Part shown: positions 8,773 through 16,696 of the stretch, in pieces | Numbering within the stretch: the first letter of the stretch is position 1 | How the letters are laid out: the number at the start of each line of letters is the position of its first letter | Assembly: GCA_003526375.1 (NCBI GenBank) | Contig: DPDG01000062.1 | Location: 29,685-93,684 of the forward strand | Direction: 5' to 3' | Length of the DNA: 64,000 nt | Source of the DNA: Lentisphaeria bacterium | GTDB lineage: Bacteria > Verrucomicrobiota > Lentisphaeria > Victivallales > UBA1829 | Notes under the pieces: model-generated | Seen by the model: only the letters and a program-made list of their open reading frames with translations | Told to the model about the DNA's origin: nothing | Databases searched by the model: none | Translations under genes and position numbers: made by a program

Positions 8773-9678
8773 ATGGATATCAACAGAAAAAATATGGACT
8801 TCCTCTTCAAGAGCTTCAGCATGAACTTCGCCTCCGGCATTGAAACCGTGCCTGATACCTGGCAGAAATTCTGCGGCACAATCCAGTCCGGCGCAGCCGC
8901 GAACGTTTATCCTTTCCTCGAACAGTTCGGAGGAATGCGCGAATGGATCGGCGACCGTCAGCTCAAAAATGTCTCATCCAGGAAAATCGAAGTCGTCAAC
9001 CGCGATTTCGAGGACACCGTCTCCATTCCGCGCAATGACATCGAAGACGATCAGTATGGAATCTACTCCACGCTCATCGCCCAGATGGGTTACAACGCAG
9101 GCAAGCTCTGGCAGGATCTTGCGGTGGAAGCGCTCGTCTCCAATCCGAAATGGATCGACGACACAGACTTTTTCTCCACCACCAGAACCTACGGTGAATT
9201 CACGATCGCCAACAAAACCACCGATGGACTCTCCGCGGAAAATTACGCCGCGGTACGCAAGAGCATGATGGAATTCAGAGGGCACAACGGCAGAAATCTC
9301 GGAGTCATCCCGAACCTGCTGATCGTCGGCCCGAAAAACGAAGCCACCGCATTCGGTATCCTGAAAGACCGTCTTCAGTTGAAAGAACTCACCGCCGGAG
9401 TAGGCGCAACGGACAACCCGTGGAACGGCAGCGCGGAACTGCTGGTTCTGCCGGAACTCTCCGGCGACTATGAGGATCTCTGGTTCCTTGCCGCCACAAA
9501 CGGTATCCTGAAACCGCTCTTCGTCCAGCAGAGAAAACAGCCGAACCTGGTCTCTCTCGACAGTGAAACCGACGAAAATGTATTCTGCCGCAAGGAGTAT
9601 ATCTACGGTACGGATGCGCGCGGCGAAGCGTTCCTCGCCTTCCCGCATCTGATCTGCAAAGGCGGAGCCGCCGCATAA
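8773..9678 (+). CDS. Mu gpT-like major head subunit
   Basis: 301 residues, close to Mu gpT (about 305). It resembles the Mu-like major head subunit family: FASGIETVPDTWQKFCGT, YPFLEQFGGMREWIGDRQLK and the IPRNDIEDDQYGIY segment where the family has its conserved D-D-x-G-xY. The C-terminus carries the conserved GRGEAF-like text (TDARGEAFLAFPHL). It would form the HK97-fold shell. A ribosome site (AAAGG) precedes the ATG by nine bases. Its integrity, together with the other four genes, argues against simple decay. Confidence 0.9.
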   Translation: MDINRKNMDFLFKSFSMNFASGIETVPDTWQKFCGTIQSGAAANVYPFLEQFGGMREWIGDRQLKNVSSRKIEVVNRDFEDTVSIPRNDIEDDQYGIYSTLIAQMGYNAGKLWQDLAVEALVSNPKWIDDTDFFSTTRTYGEFTIANKTTDGLSAENYAAVRKSMMEFRGHNGRNLGVIPNLLIVGPKNEATAFGILKDRLQLKELTAGVGATDNPWNGSAELLVLPELSGDYEDLWFLAATNGILKPLFVQQRKQPNLVSLDSETDENVFCRKEYIYGTDARGEAFLAFPHLICKGGAAA

Positions 9679-9756
9679 GACAATGCGACTTCACGGGGGA
9701 AGGAGAAAGTTTTTCCTTCCTCCGGATTTCCGCTCATTTCAAAAAAGGAAACTGAC

Positions 9757-10179
9757 ATGGGAAAATATGTTTCATTCGAGACCTTCAGGGAAAGAGTCAC
9801 TCCGACAAAACTGATGAATCTCGCCAATGTCCCGGAAGCCGAACTGGAAAGTCTCGCGGAAACGATTCTTTCCCGTGCGGAAGCCGTGGTCGAAAGCTTT
9901 GCAAGCGTCCGCTATGCAGTTCCGCTGCCCGCCGACGGCCTGGTTGCGGAATGGACTCTCCGCATCGCGGAATACGAGCTTTACAAACGCGGCCCCGGCA
10001 CCAATGTGCCCGAAAAAATCCGCGACTCCTATAAAGACACGATGGAGCGTCTTTCCGATCTTTCCGCCGGCCGTCTCCAGTTGGCAACAGATCCGCCTCT
10101 CTCCTCCGATCACGGAAAGTCCATCGATATTCCGCGGCACGAAACTTATTTCGACGCCGACAGTATGCGCTCATACTGA
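9757..10179 (+). CDS. Mu gp36-like protein (DUF1320), head completion type
   Basis: 140 residues, matching the roughly 140 of DUF1320 proteins. In Mu-like phages this gene follows the major head gene and is thought to act in head completion or the connector. Recognisable features are a helical N-terminal part (AELESLAETILSRAEAVVES), the RYAVPLP segment, and a C-terminal D/P-rich tail with RHETYFDADSM. The gene is preceded by GGAAAC and followed, seven bases after its stop, by a strong hairpin terminator. It is therefore the last gene of the cassette; no tail genes follow. Confidence 0.8.
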   Translation: MGKYVSFETFRERVTPTKLMNLANVPEAELESLAETILSRAEAVVESFASVRYAVPLPADGLVAEWTLRIAEYELYKRGPGTNVPEKIRDSYKDTMERLSDLSAGRLQLATDPPLSSDHGKSIDIPRHETYFDADSMRSY

Positions 10180-10185
10180 AAACAA

Positions 10186-10244
10186 GGGACCTGAAAGTCC
10201 GGTATGCGGAAGTGAAACAGCTTCCGCCCCTTCTTTCAGGTCCC
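10186..10244. terminator. Terminator closing the Mu-like cassette, likely bidirectional
   Basis: GGGACCTGAAAG / CTTTCAGGTCCC arms enclose a second stem GCGGAAG / CTTCCGC. The plus side ends in TTCTCG and the minus side in TTGTTTTC, so it can serve both the phage cassette (plus) and hcp (minus), which converge here. Confidence 0.75.
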
Positions 10245-10317
10245 TTCTCGTATCCGCCTGACGGATATTCCTTTACCGGCGTTTGCACTTTCCGCCGGCG
10301 GTGTTCAAGCCGAAATT

Positions 10318-11880
10318 TTATCCGACCATATCCCTGATGTCGGCATCCGGTTCCGTCGTTCCCTTGATTCCGAAATTCCTGACAAGAACTCCGGCAACTC
10401 CGGGAGACAGGAATCCGGGAAGCGTCGGGCCGAGACGGATATTCTTAAAGCCGAGCGCAAGCAACGCGAGCAACACGGCAACCGCTTTCTGTTCATACCA
10501 TGCAATGTCGAATGACAACGGCAGATCGTTCACATCGGCAAGCCCGAAAACTTCTTTCAGTTTGAGCGCGATCACTGCCAGCGAATAAGAATCGTTGCAC
10601 TGTCCGGCGTCCAGCACACGCGGAATGCCGCCGATGTCTCCGAGGTTCAGTTTGTTGTAACGGTATTTCGCACAACCGGCAGTCAGGATCACAGTATCCT
10701 TCGGCAGCTTTTCGGCAACCTGCGTAAAATACTCGCGTTTCTTATAGCGTCCGTCACAGCCCGCCATGACGATGAACCGTTTGATCGCGCCGGACTTGAC
10801 GGCGTCCACGATCTTATCGGCAAGCGCAAGCACCTGATCGTGCGCAAATCCGCCGACGATCGTCAGGTCATCCAACTGTTCCGGCGCCTTGCAGGTCTTT
10901 GCCAGTGCAATGATCTCCGAAAAATCCTTGTGCCCGCCCTTCTTCCGCGCGGGGATGTGTTTCACGCCCGGATAACCGACTACGCCCGTTGTAAAAATAC
11001 GGTTTTTATAGGCGTCCTGAACGGGTACGATGCAGTTCGTAGTCATGAGGATCGGGCCGTTGAACGGGCCGAATTCCTTGTTCTGCATATACCAGGAACC
11101 GCCATAATTTCCAACAAGATTCGGATATTTCCTGAAGAAAGGATAATAGTGCGCAGGCAGCATCTCCCCATGCGTATAGACATCAACTCCCGTTCCGGCT
11201 GTCTGTTCCAGAAGTTCTTTCAGATCCAGCAGATCATGACCGGAAATCAGGATGCCGGGATTCTTTCCGACTCCCGTTTTCACTTTCGTGATCTCCGGCC
11301 TGCCGAATGTTGTGGTGTTTGCCTTGTCCAGGAGCGCCATCGCGGCGACTGCGGTATTGCCGCATTCCAGAACCAGCGCGGTAAGTTCTTCCGCAGAAAG
11401 TTCTCTGGTCAGGGCGGCAAGCGCACGGACAAGAAACGCATCAACGGTTTCATCCTTGAAGTCAAGCACGGCGGCATGATCGGCGTAGGCGCAGATTCCT
11501 TTCAAGCCATAGGTCAGAAGCTCTTTCAGGGACCGGATGTCCTCGTTTTTCTCCGCGAGCACGCCGACTGGCGGCAGCGGGACGGACGGATCGATTTTCG
11601 CGGTCCGCTCCTGCGTCTCCCGGATGAATTCCTCAATCCGCGGAGTGTCGAAGTTGGCATTGGTGATCGTGGCAAACATCGCCTGCATCATAAAGGTTCC
11701 TGTTCCGGCGTCCGGTTTCATCCCCTTGTTTTCCAGAGCAACAGCCAGCCGCTTCAATTCAGCAATCAGACGGTCCATCGAATTGGCTGTTTCCGGCTCC
11801 TTGCCGCACATTCCCCGGATCGTGCATCCCTTGTTCGCACAGGTTTCCTCGCACTGAAAACAGAACATTTTCGCTTCCAT
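10318..11880 (-). CDS. hcp: Hydroxylamine reductase / hybrid-cluster protein
   Basis: 520 residues. The N-terminal cysteines C7, C10, C19 and C25 (MFCFQCEETCANKGC) form the [4Fe-4S] site in the short-spaced class found in anaerobes. The later motifs AGCDGRYKKREYF, TAGCAKYRYN and VLDAGQCNDSYS supply hybrid Fe-S-O cluster ligands. Hcp proteins reduce hydroxylamine in vitro and act as NO reductases or in S-nitrosylation in vivo. The start at 11880 has GGGGAG upstream; a second Met four residues later is also possible. A TetR gene lies 110 bp upstream on the same strand. The gap holds an operator-like site shared with the tetR leader, so redox or nitrosative-stress control by that TetR is likely. 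Confidence 0.95.
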   Translation of the reverse strand: MEAKMFCFQCEETCANKGCTIRGMCGKEPETANSMDRLIAELKRLAVALENKGMKPDAGTGTFMMQAMFATITNANFDTPRIEEFIRETQERTAKIDPSVPLPPVGVLAEKNEDIRSLKELLTYGLKGICAYADHAAVLDFKDETVDAFLVRALAALTRELSAEELTALVLECGNTAVAAMALLDKANTTTFGRPEITKVKTGVGKNPGILISGHDLLDLKELLEQTAGTGVDVYTHGEMLPAHYYPFFRKYPNLVGNYGGSWYMQNKEFGPFNGPILMTTNCIVPVQDAYKNRIFTTGVVGYPGVKHIPARKKGGHKDFSEIIALAKTCKAPEQLDDLTIVGGFAHDQVLALADKIVDAVKSGAIKRFIVMAGCDGRYKKREYFTQVAEKLPKDTVILTAGCAKYRYNKLNLGDIGGIPRVLDAGQCNDSYSLAVIALKLKEVFGLADVNDLPLSFDIAWYEQKAVAVLLALLALGFKNIRLGPTLPGFLSPGVAGVLVRNFGIKGTTEPDADIRDMVG

Positions 11881-11954
11881 AATCGTTTTCTCCCCTCGTT
11901 GTTTGTTTTTATGCCGCCCCGCTCCCCATGAACGGAAACGGCTTATTTTTATCA

Positions 11955-11970
11955 GTTAATATTCACTAAC
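11955..11970. promoter_or_regulatory. TetR operator-like site upstream of hcp
   Basis: GTTAATATTCACTAAC, with outer arms GTTA/TAAC, lies 75 bp before the hcp start. It matches the site at 12584-12599 at 14 of 16 positions (GTTARTATTCAYTAAC). Such matching sites at both the regulator and its neighbour are typical of an autoregulated TetR pair. Confidence 0.65.
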
Positions 11971-11989
11971 ATTCAAAAAAACAAAAAAA

Positions 11990-12571
11990 TTATTTTCTCA
12001 GCATTTTTCTGAGATCCTGCCAGAGCTCCAGACCTTCCGCAGGAAGATCAAAACGGTAGCCGCTCATTCCCCATTGGTAGATCAGAAGACGCAATGAACC
12101 GAAAACCATGCGGCACAGGGAACGTGGAGAAACGTCATTGCGTATTTCCCCCCTCGCCTGCCCGTCCTCGATCAATGCGGAAATCCGGGTCTTATGACGG
12201 TGCATCATGGCAAGCATCTTTCCGGATAGACGTTCATCGAACAGGAAAAGTTCCCCGGAAAACATCACTTTCGACAAATAAGGACGCTCTTTCACTCGCC
12301 GGTAACGGTCCAGCACGAAAGCCTCGATACGCTCCAGCGGAGAACGCTGATTCGCCGCGGAATCCGCCAGAACGGAAACAGAACCATGATCGAAGCTGTC
12401 CAGCAGGGCATCCAGAATCGCGAACTTGCTGTCGAAATGGCGATAGATCGCCGGTTCCGTGATTTTCAATGCCGCGGCGATATTCTTAATCGTCAGGTTC
12501 TGTATTCCCTGTTCCGCAATCAGTGCAAGAGCGGCATCAATGATTTCCTGCTGTCTGACGGTCAACTGCAT
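11990..12571 (-). CDS. TetR/AcrR family transcriptional regulator
   Basis: 193 residues from the ATG at 12571, chosen because GGAGG precedes it by six bases; the longer frame to 12601 would place the operator-like site inside the gene. The N-terminal helix-turn-helix is clear: RQQEIIDAALALIAEQGIQN, LTIKNIAAALKITEPAIYRHF near residues 25-45. The C-terminal ligand domain is divergent. It lies upstream of hcp on the same strand, and matching 16-bp sites sit in front of both genes. It probably represses both; the inducer is not visible from sequence. Confidence 0.9.
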   Translation of the reverse strand: MQLTVRQQEIIDAALALIAEQGIQNLTIKNIAAALKITEPAIYRHFDSKFAILDALLDSFDHGSVSVLADSAANQRSPLERIEAFVLDRYRRVKERPYLSKVMFSGELFLFDERLSGKMLAMMHRHKTRISALIEDGQARGEIRNDVSPRSLCRMVFGSLRLLIYQWGMSGYRFDLPAEGLELWQDLRKMLRK

Positions 12572-12583
12572 GAACTCCTCCAT

Positions 12584-12599
12584 GTTAGTATTCATTAAC
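12584..12599. promoter_or_regulatory. TetR operator-like site at the tetR leader
   Basis: GTTAGTATTCATTAAC lies just upstream of the tetR ribosome-binding site. It has the same GTTA-N8-TAAC arms as the site before hcp, and both copies continue into AT on the plus strand. Its position would allow autorepression. Confidence 0.65.
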
Positions 12600-12644
12600 A
12601 TAGCCGCATTTCATGGAATTGCAAGCAGGATTTCGAAAAAATTA

Positions 12645-12665
12645 CCGCCGGAAAAATTCCGGCGG
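12645..12665 (-). terminator. Intrinsic terminator after hydG
   Basis: CCGCCGGAA-TTT-TTCCGGCGG on the minus strand is followed by TAATTTTTTCG, ten bases after the hydG stop. It separates hydG from the downstream tetR-hcp unit. Confidence 0.85.
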
Positions 12666-12674
12666 CGCAACAGC

Positions 12675-14102
12675 TTAAAAACGGAAATCACGCTTGCCGT
12701 CATGGAGCTCTTTCAGATGCTCGACGGCAATCGCGCGCACCTTGTCATTGGCAATGCGCGGAATTTCATCCCGAATCACTTTCTCGCCTTTTTTCTGAGT
12801 ATCGGGCGAAGCGTAATCCTCCAGATATTCCTTGAGGGTCATCAGGGCATTCGGCTGACAGCAGTTCGCGATCTGCCCGGATTTCACCAGCTTCATGAAA
12901 CGGTCGCCCGTGCGCCCTTCCCGGTAACAGGCGGTGCAGAAACTCGGAATATAGCCGAGAGAAAGAAGCCAGTTCACGACCTGATCCAGCGTACGGGTAT
13001 CGCTGACGTCGAACTGAGCGGAATTTTCCTCTTCCTTTTCCTCCTCCACATAACCGCCGACACTCGTGCGGGAACCTCCGCTGATCTGGGACACACCGAG
13101 CCGGAGCACCCGCTCGCGCGCTTTCTGCGATTCGCGGGTGGAAATGATGATTCCGGTATAGGGAACGGCAATCCGCAGAACCGCCACGATCTTCTCGAAA
13201 ATTTCATCGGAAATCGCATTGGAGAATGTCCCGGGATCAATGTCGTCCGCCGCGCGGATTCTGGGAACGCTGATCGTATGCGGTCCCACTCCCTTTGCCG
13301 CTTCAAGATGCTCCGCGTGCATCAGAAGCCCGACGAAATCATAGCGGTACAGGTTCAACCCAAACAATACACCGCATCCGACGTCATCGATTCCGCCGTC
13401 CATGGCACGATCCATCGCTTCGGTATGATATGCGTAATCGTGCTTCGGCCCGGTCGGATGGAGTTCTTCGTAAGCCTTCTTGTTATAGGTTTCCTGAAAC
13501 AGGATATAGGTTCCGATTCCCGCTTCTTTGAGTTTGCGGTAGTTCTCGACCGTGGTCGCCGCAATATTCACATTGACGCGGCGGATCGCACCGTTTTTAT
13601 GTTTGATTCCGTAGATCGTCCTGATGCTTTCCAAAACGTATTCGATCGGGTTGTGCACCGGATCCTCGCCCGTTTCAAGAGCCAGGCGCTTATGCCCCAT
13701 GTCCTGCAGCGCAATCACCTCCCGCACAATCTCCTCCTGCGTGAGCTTCTTGCGGCGGATATGCTTGTTTTTCAGATGATAAGGACAGTAGGTACATCCG
13801 TTGACACAGTAATTTGAAAGATACAGCGGGGCAAACATCACGATGCGGTTGCCGTAAAACTTCTGCTTGATTTCGCGTGCAAGCGCAAAAATCTTCTCTT
13901 TTTCATCTTCCAGTTCGCAGTCCAGCAGAACCAGTGCCTCGCGATGGCTCAATCCCTTGCAGTCGCGCGCCTTTTCCAGAATCCGGTCGATCAGCTCCCG
14001 ATTATTTTTGTTTGCCTCCGCATACGCAAGAGTCTCGCGGATCTCCTGATCATTGATGAACTCCTCGGCTTTTGAAGATTTCGGATCATACTTCATTTTC
14101 AC
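12675..14102 (-). CDS. hydG: [FeFe]-hydrogenase H-cluster maturase HydG (radical SAM)
   Basis: 475 residues, typical for HydG. The radical-SAM cluster motif CX3CX2C is C99, C103, C106 (SNYCVNGCTYCPYH). The C-terminal CX2CX22C motif (FCTACYREGRTGDRF ... NCC) holds the auxiliary cluster that distinguishes HydG from tyrosine lyase ThiH. HydG cleaves tyrosine to supply CO and CN- for the H-cluster. The upstream gene is the TM1266-type regulator, 15 bp away. hydE, hydF and the hydrogenase itself are not in the window, so the maturation genes must be split over several loci. The neighbours support an anaerobic, fermentative, H2-metabolising host. Confidence 0.96.
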   Translation of the reverse strand: MKMKYDPKSSKAEEFINDQEIRETLAYAEANKNNRELIDRILEKARDCKGLSHREALVLLDCELEDEKEKIFALAREIKQKFYGNRIVMFAPLYLSNYCVNGCTYCPYHLKNKHIRRKKLTQEEIVREVIALQDMGHKRLALETGEDPVHNPIEYVLESIRTIYGIKHKNGAIRRVNVNIAATTVENYRKLKEAGIGTYILFQETYNKKAYEELHPTGPKHDYAYHTEAMDRAMDGGIDDVGCGVLFGLNLYRYDFVGLLMHAEHLEAAKGVGPHTISVPRIRAADDIDPGTFSNAISDEIFEKIVAVLRIAVPYTGIIISTRESQKARERVLRLGVSQISGGSRTSVGGYVEEEKEEENSAQFDVSDTRTLDQVVNWLLSLGYIPSFCTACYREGRTGDRFMKLVKSGQIANCCQPNALMTLKEYLEDYASPDTQKKGEKVIRDEIPRIANDKVRAIAVEHLKELHDGKRDFRF

Positions 14103-14117
14103 ACCCCGTCTCTCTGG

Positions 14118-14369
14118 TTATTTTTTAGAATATACAGTCTTCACACTGATGCCGTCCAGCATTCCGAGTTTCCCGGAAAGCGAACTGATGACGTTGTTCG
14201 GCGCATCCACGATCACACTGATGATGCAGACCTTCTGTTTTTTGTAGGGAATCCCCATGCGTCCGACGATATATTCGCCGAATTCATGCAGAATCCGGTT
14301 CAGTTCATCGGTAATCTCCTGATTCTCCACGATGATCCCGATCAGTGCGATTCTGGTTTCCGTTTCCAT
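14118..14369 (-). CDS. TM1266-type iron-only hydrogenase system regulator
   Basis: 83 residues from the ATG at 14369, which has a near-perfect AAAGGAG site; the frame extends upstream into the terminator hairpin and was cut back. The protein is a small ACT-like alpha/beta domain: TRIALIGIIVENQEITDELN, GIPYKKQKVCIISVIVDAP and GKLGMLDGISVKTVYSKK. TM1266-family proteins occur beside hydE, hydF and hydG and are presumed to regulate the hydrogenase genes; direct evidence for the family's mechanism is thin. It shares a transcript with hydG. Confidence 0.88.
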   Translation of the reverse strand: METETRIALIGIIVENQEITDELNRILHEFGEYIVGRMGIPYKKQKVCIISVIVDAPNNVISSLSGKLGMLDGISVKTVYSKK

Positions 14370-14395
14370 TTCAGCTCCTTTCGCCGCATAAAAAA

Positions 14396-14428
14396 ATCCC
14401 TGTGCTCCGGATACAGGCGCACAGGGAT
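14396..14428 (-). terminator. Terminator inside the hydG leader (possible attenuator)
   Basis: On the minus strand ATCCCTGTGC and GCACAGGGAT form a 10-bp stem with a 13-base loop, followed by TTTTTTT. It stands between the promoter at 14554-14581 and the ribosome site of the TM1266-type gene, so the gene can be expressed only when this hairpin is bypassed, unless a promoter lies between. Confidence 0.75.
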
Positions 14429-14553
14429 GGTAAATACGATCCGTCTTTATCACCGCCTTGCACCCGGGACGAACCCTGAATGTTCAGAACGATTTCAATT
14501 GCATGATCTTCCGCCGCAGGACCTCCACGCCCTTTGGTTTCAGAACTTTCATT
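14429..14553 (-). ncRNA. Candidate structured leader RNA before the hydrogenase genes
   Basis: About 125 bases lie between the promoter and the terminator and carry no convincing gene. The region is G/C-rich compared with the promoter side, with GGGCGTGG, GTCCTGCGGCGG and GTTCGTCCCGGG tracts. One segment (CAGGG near 14480) could pair with the CCCTG of the terminator arm, a possible antiterminator. I could not match it to a known riboswitch class. Confidence 0.4.
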
Positions 14554-14581
14554 AATATAGACAGACAATTCTTTTTTGCAA
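14554..14581 (-). promoter_or_regulatory. Sigma-70 type promoter for the TM1266-hydG unit
   Basis: On the minus strand TTGCAA (14581-14576), 16 bases, TATATT (14559-14554). Transcription would start around 14547. This position excludes a 65-codon frame with a TTG start at 14568, which would begin inside the promoter. Confidence 0.6.
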
Positions 14582-14748
14582 ATGTTTTTCAGGAATCCTT
14601 CGTAATTTCTTATTTCAGGCTTGAAATAGTCTGCTCAAAAGCCGGGAAAATAAGACAAGCAGAAGTTTTCTGAAAACAGAACGGTCAGGACTGCATTCAA
14701 GGCTCCTGCCGCCAAAATTGCAATATTCACATCATACGATACTTCCAA
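14582..14748. other. Non-coding stretch upstream of the hydG promoter
   Basis: A/T-rich spacer between the small membrane protein gene and the hydG promoter. I see no gene, clear hairpin with a T-run, or repeat in it. Confidence 0.5.
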
Positions 14749-15015
14749 CTACAAAAACAATGAAATCAATGAGCCAATCAGAAACAGAGAAAGTAAAGTC
14801 AATAAAATATAAATCAATATTTCAGGGAAAACCCGTTGTTTGACAGCCGGTACATGACGCAACAGTAAAAAACATCCGCCGATCATATATACTGCCGCCA
14901 GAAATAAAAAAATTCGGCTCATCAAAAGACTTGTCGATTCAAAAAATCCTACACCGCCACATAAAAGTCCCCATCCAGCAAACCATAGCAGACAATACAA
15001 TATATTCCTGTTCAT
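14749..15015 (-). CDS. Small membrane protein, unrecognised
   Basis: 88 residues with three hydrophobic segments (about 4-25, 30-52 and 65-88) separated by short charged loops (LLRHVPAVKQRVFPE). No family is recognised. The upstream ribosome site is weak (AGAAAGA). It lies 42 bp after the unrecognised gene at 15058-15621 on the same strand, and may be the last member of the marR operon. A chance frame cannot be excluded, though the clean three-segment hydropathy argues for a real protein. Confidence 0.5.
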   Translation of the reverse strand: MNRNILYCLLWFAGWGLLCGGVGFFESTSLLMSRIFLFLAAVYMIGGCFLLLRHVPAVKQRVFPEILIYILLTLLSLFLIGSLISLFL

Positions 15016-15057
15016 ATTACAATAGATCTTTCTCTTTTAACAGATTCCGCCAGAGCA

Positions 15058-15621
15058 TCATAACAGCCTTTTTCCGGCAGTATGTACTTTCACGCCAAGA
15101 TATCCGGCAAGAGTCTCCGCAATTCCATAAAGGCTGCCCATCGCAACCAGAACCAGCCGTTCCCGTTCCTTACCATCCACATCGGAAACAAGATATAAGC
15201 CGCTCCACCAGACCGTGTTACGCCCGTGTACATACAGTTCAGAAAGCCCGTTGATGACTTTGGGAACATAACGGACCTCGATTGACTTGATGTATCTCGT
15301 CTCAATATGAAATTCTCTGCCTATGATCTGAACAAAAGAAAAATCATATGGATTGCGGATCATCAGCCTGCGCCTCACCGGATCAAAAATCATGACCGGT
15401 TTCAGCCGCGGAGCGGAAACTTTCGCCGGCAGAAGATTCAGCCCCCTTAAAATGGCAGTGACGGGCATTCCGCAGAAAAACTTCTTCCCGGAATACAAGA
15501 TACAGCGCCTGCTTCCCCGGCATTTATGCCATTTGAGCTCCTGTGCTCCATACTTCAGGCTGTGAATCCGATCCGGATCATCGAATACGGGACAGACCAG
15601 GCGTATTTCCTTCCGTATCAT
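15058..15621 (-). CDS. Unrecognised soluble protein in the marR operon
   Basis: 187 residues from the ATG at 15621, which follows GCGGAGGAAA directly; a longer frame overlaps the aminotransferase gene and has no ribosome site. It is basic and beta-rich, with KPVMIFDPVRRRLMIRNPYDF, an EVRYVPKVINGLSELYVHG segment and a final LVLVAMGSLYGIAETLAGYL helix. No membrane segment is evident. The last part resembles small PH-like or bPH domains in pattern only; I would not assign a function. It follows the class V aminotransferase gene by 34 bp. Confidence 0.65.
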   Translation of the reverse strand: MIRKEIRLVCPVFDDPDRIHSLKYGAQELKWHKCRGSRRCILYSGKKFFCGMPVTAILRGLNLLPAKVSAPRLKPVMIFDPVRRRLMIRNPYDFSFVQIIGREFHIETRYIKSIEVRYVPKVINGLSELYVHGRNTVWWSGLYLVSDVDGKERERLVLVAMGSLYGIAETLAGYLGVKVHTAGKRLL

Positions 15622-15655
15622 TTTCCTCCGCTCAACTTCCTGCTGTTTCCTTATA

Positions 15656-16696
15656 TTATAACTGCAACAAATCAGGAATTCTGTGAAATTCCTCCTGCCA
15701 GTCGCCCATAGCGGCGATTTCAAAAAGATTCCGTTGTTCAAGATAGCATACCCGATGATAAATTTCCACCCCTTTTTCATCCAGAGAACGAAGCCAGCTC
15801 CGCCAGACTTCCGGCTCCGGACGATGAAACGCGGTAACAATCGGGCTGTCGCTCCCCGCCAACGCCTTCACGCCGAAGTCAGCCAGACAAAGCCGGACCG
15901 CGTCTTTCAGCGCAAGGAGCCGCCTCCGGTAGTGATCCTGTCCCAGTTCAAGAATCGAACGGCAGGAGGCTTCCAGCGCCGCAAGCAGAAGCGAACTCAT
16001 GGTATTGCGTACCATCCCCGGCATTTCACGGGCGGAAAGCAGCGGCTCCAACTGCAGGATTTTCGGCTGGACCTCAGAAACAGAACGCGGAAAACGCGGA
16101 TTCAAAAGCAGGATTGCGATACCGGGCACTCCCGCCAATGCCTTTCCGCTGCTCCCTGTCGCCATTGCCAAAGCAGGACAGGAGCAGAATCCGCTCTCCA
16201 CCCCCAAAGCGCTGACGGCATCCAGAGCGAACCAGATTCCGCGTGCCTCGCAGATCCGGTTCAGCATGGCAATATCGTTCACCATGCCGGAACTTGTCTC
16301 ACAGCATACGCCGATGATACGGTCAATTTCAGGTTTTGAGTCCAGCAGTTCCAAAATCCGTTCCTCCTCCCAATGCCGCGCAAAACCGAAATCCAGCGCA
16401 ATGCACTCCGGACACGCAGAGGCAAGGCGGTATCCGAATTCACCGTTGCAGAGGACAAGGGAGCGATGCCCGGAGCAGAAATTCCGGATCATCAGCTCAT
16501 TTGCAAAGGTCCCCGGACCAGAAACCAGAATCACCAGGAAAGACTCATCGCCGCAAAGCACGCGCAGATGATTCTCCGTCCGCCGGACCAGAGTCTCGAA
16601 CTCAACGCTCCGGTGTGAAACCATCGCGGCGCGAATCGCATCCTCCGCCGAGGGAAAGAGACGGGGCAGAGTCGGTACGAAAGAGTAACGGTTCAT
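15656..16696 (-). CDS. Class V aminotransferase (PLP-dependent, alanine-glyoxylate/phosphonate type)
   Basis: 346 residues from the ATG at 16696 (AGGAGAT seven bases upstream; ATGA overlap with the GNAT gene). The fold-type I small aminotransferase pattern is visible: an N-terminal SGPGTFANELMI, the WFALDAVSALGVE segment carrying the cofactor Asp, and ATGSSGKALAGVPG with the likely Schiff-base lysine. The family transfers amino groups from alanine, serine or 2-aminoethylphosphonate to keto acids. No phosphonate genes are near. The neighbours are a MarR regulator and a GNAT-fold protein, so the substrate is open; an amino-acid or acyl-amino-acid pathway is a reasonable inference. Confidence 0.8.
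   Translation of the reverse strand: MNRYSFVPTLPRLFPSAEDAIRAAMVSHRSVEFETLVRRTENHLRVLCGDESFLVILVSGPGTFANELMIRNFCSGHRSLVLCNGEFGYRLASACPECIALDFGFARHWEEERILELLDSKPEIDRIIGVCCETSSGMVNDIAMLNRICEARGIWFALDAVSALGVESGFCSCPALAMATGSSGKALAGVPGIAILLLNPRFPRSVSEVQPKILQLEPLLSAREMPGMVRNTMSSLLLAALEASCRSILELGQDHYRRRLLALKDAVRLCLADFGVKALAGSDSPIVTAFHRPEPEVWRSWLRSLDEKGVEIYHRVCYLEQRNLFEIAAMGDWQEEFHRIPDLLQL

Noticed and set aside
14371..14568. 65-codon frame with a TTG start upstream of the TM1266-type gene
   Set aside because: Its start lies inside the -35/-10 promoter, it has no ribosome site, and it runs through the intrinsic terminator hairpin. A leader RNA explains the region better.
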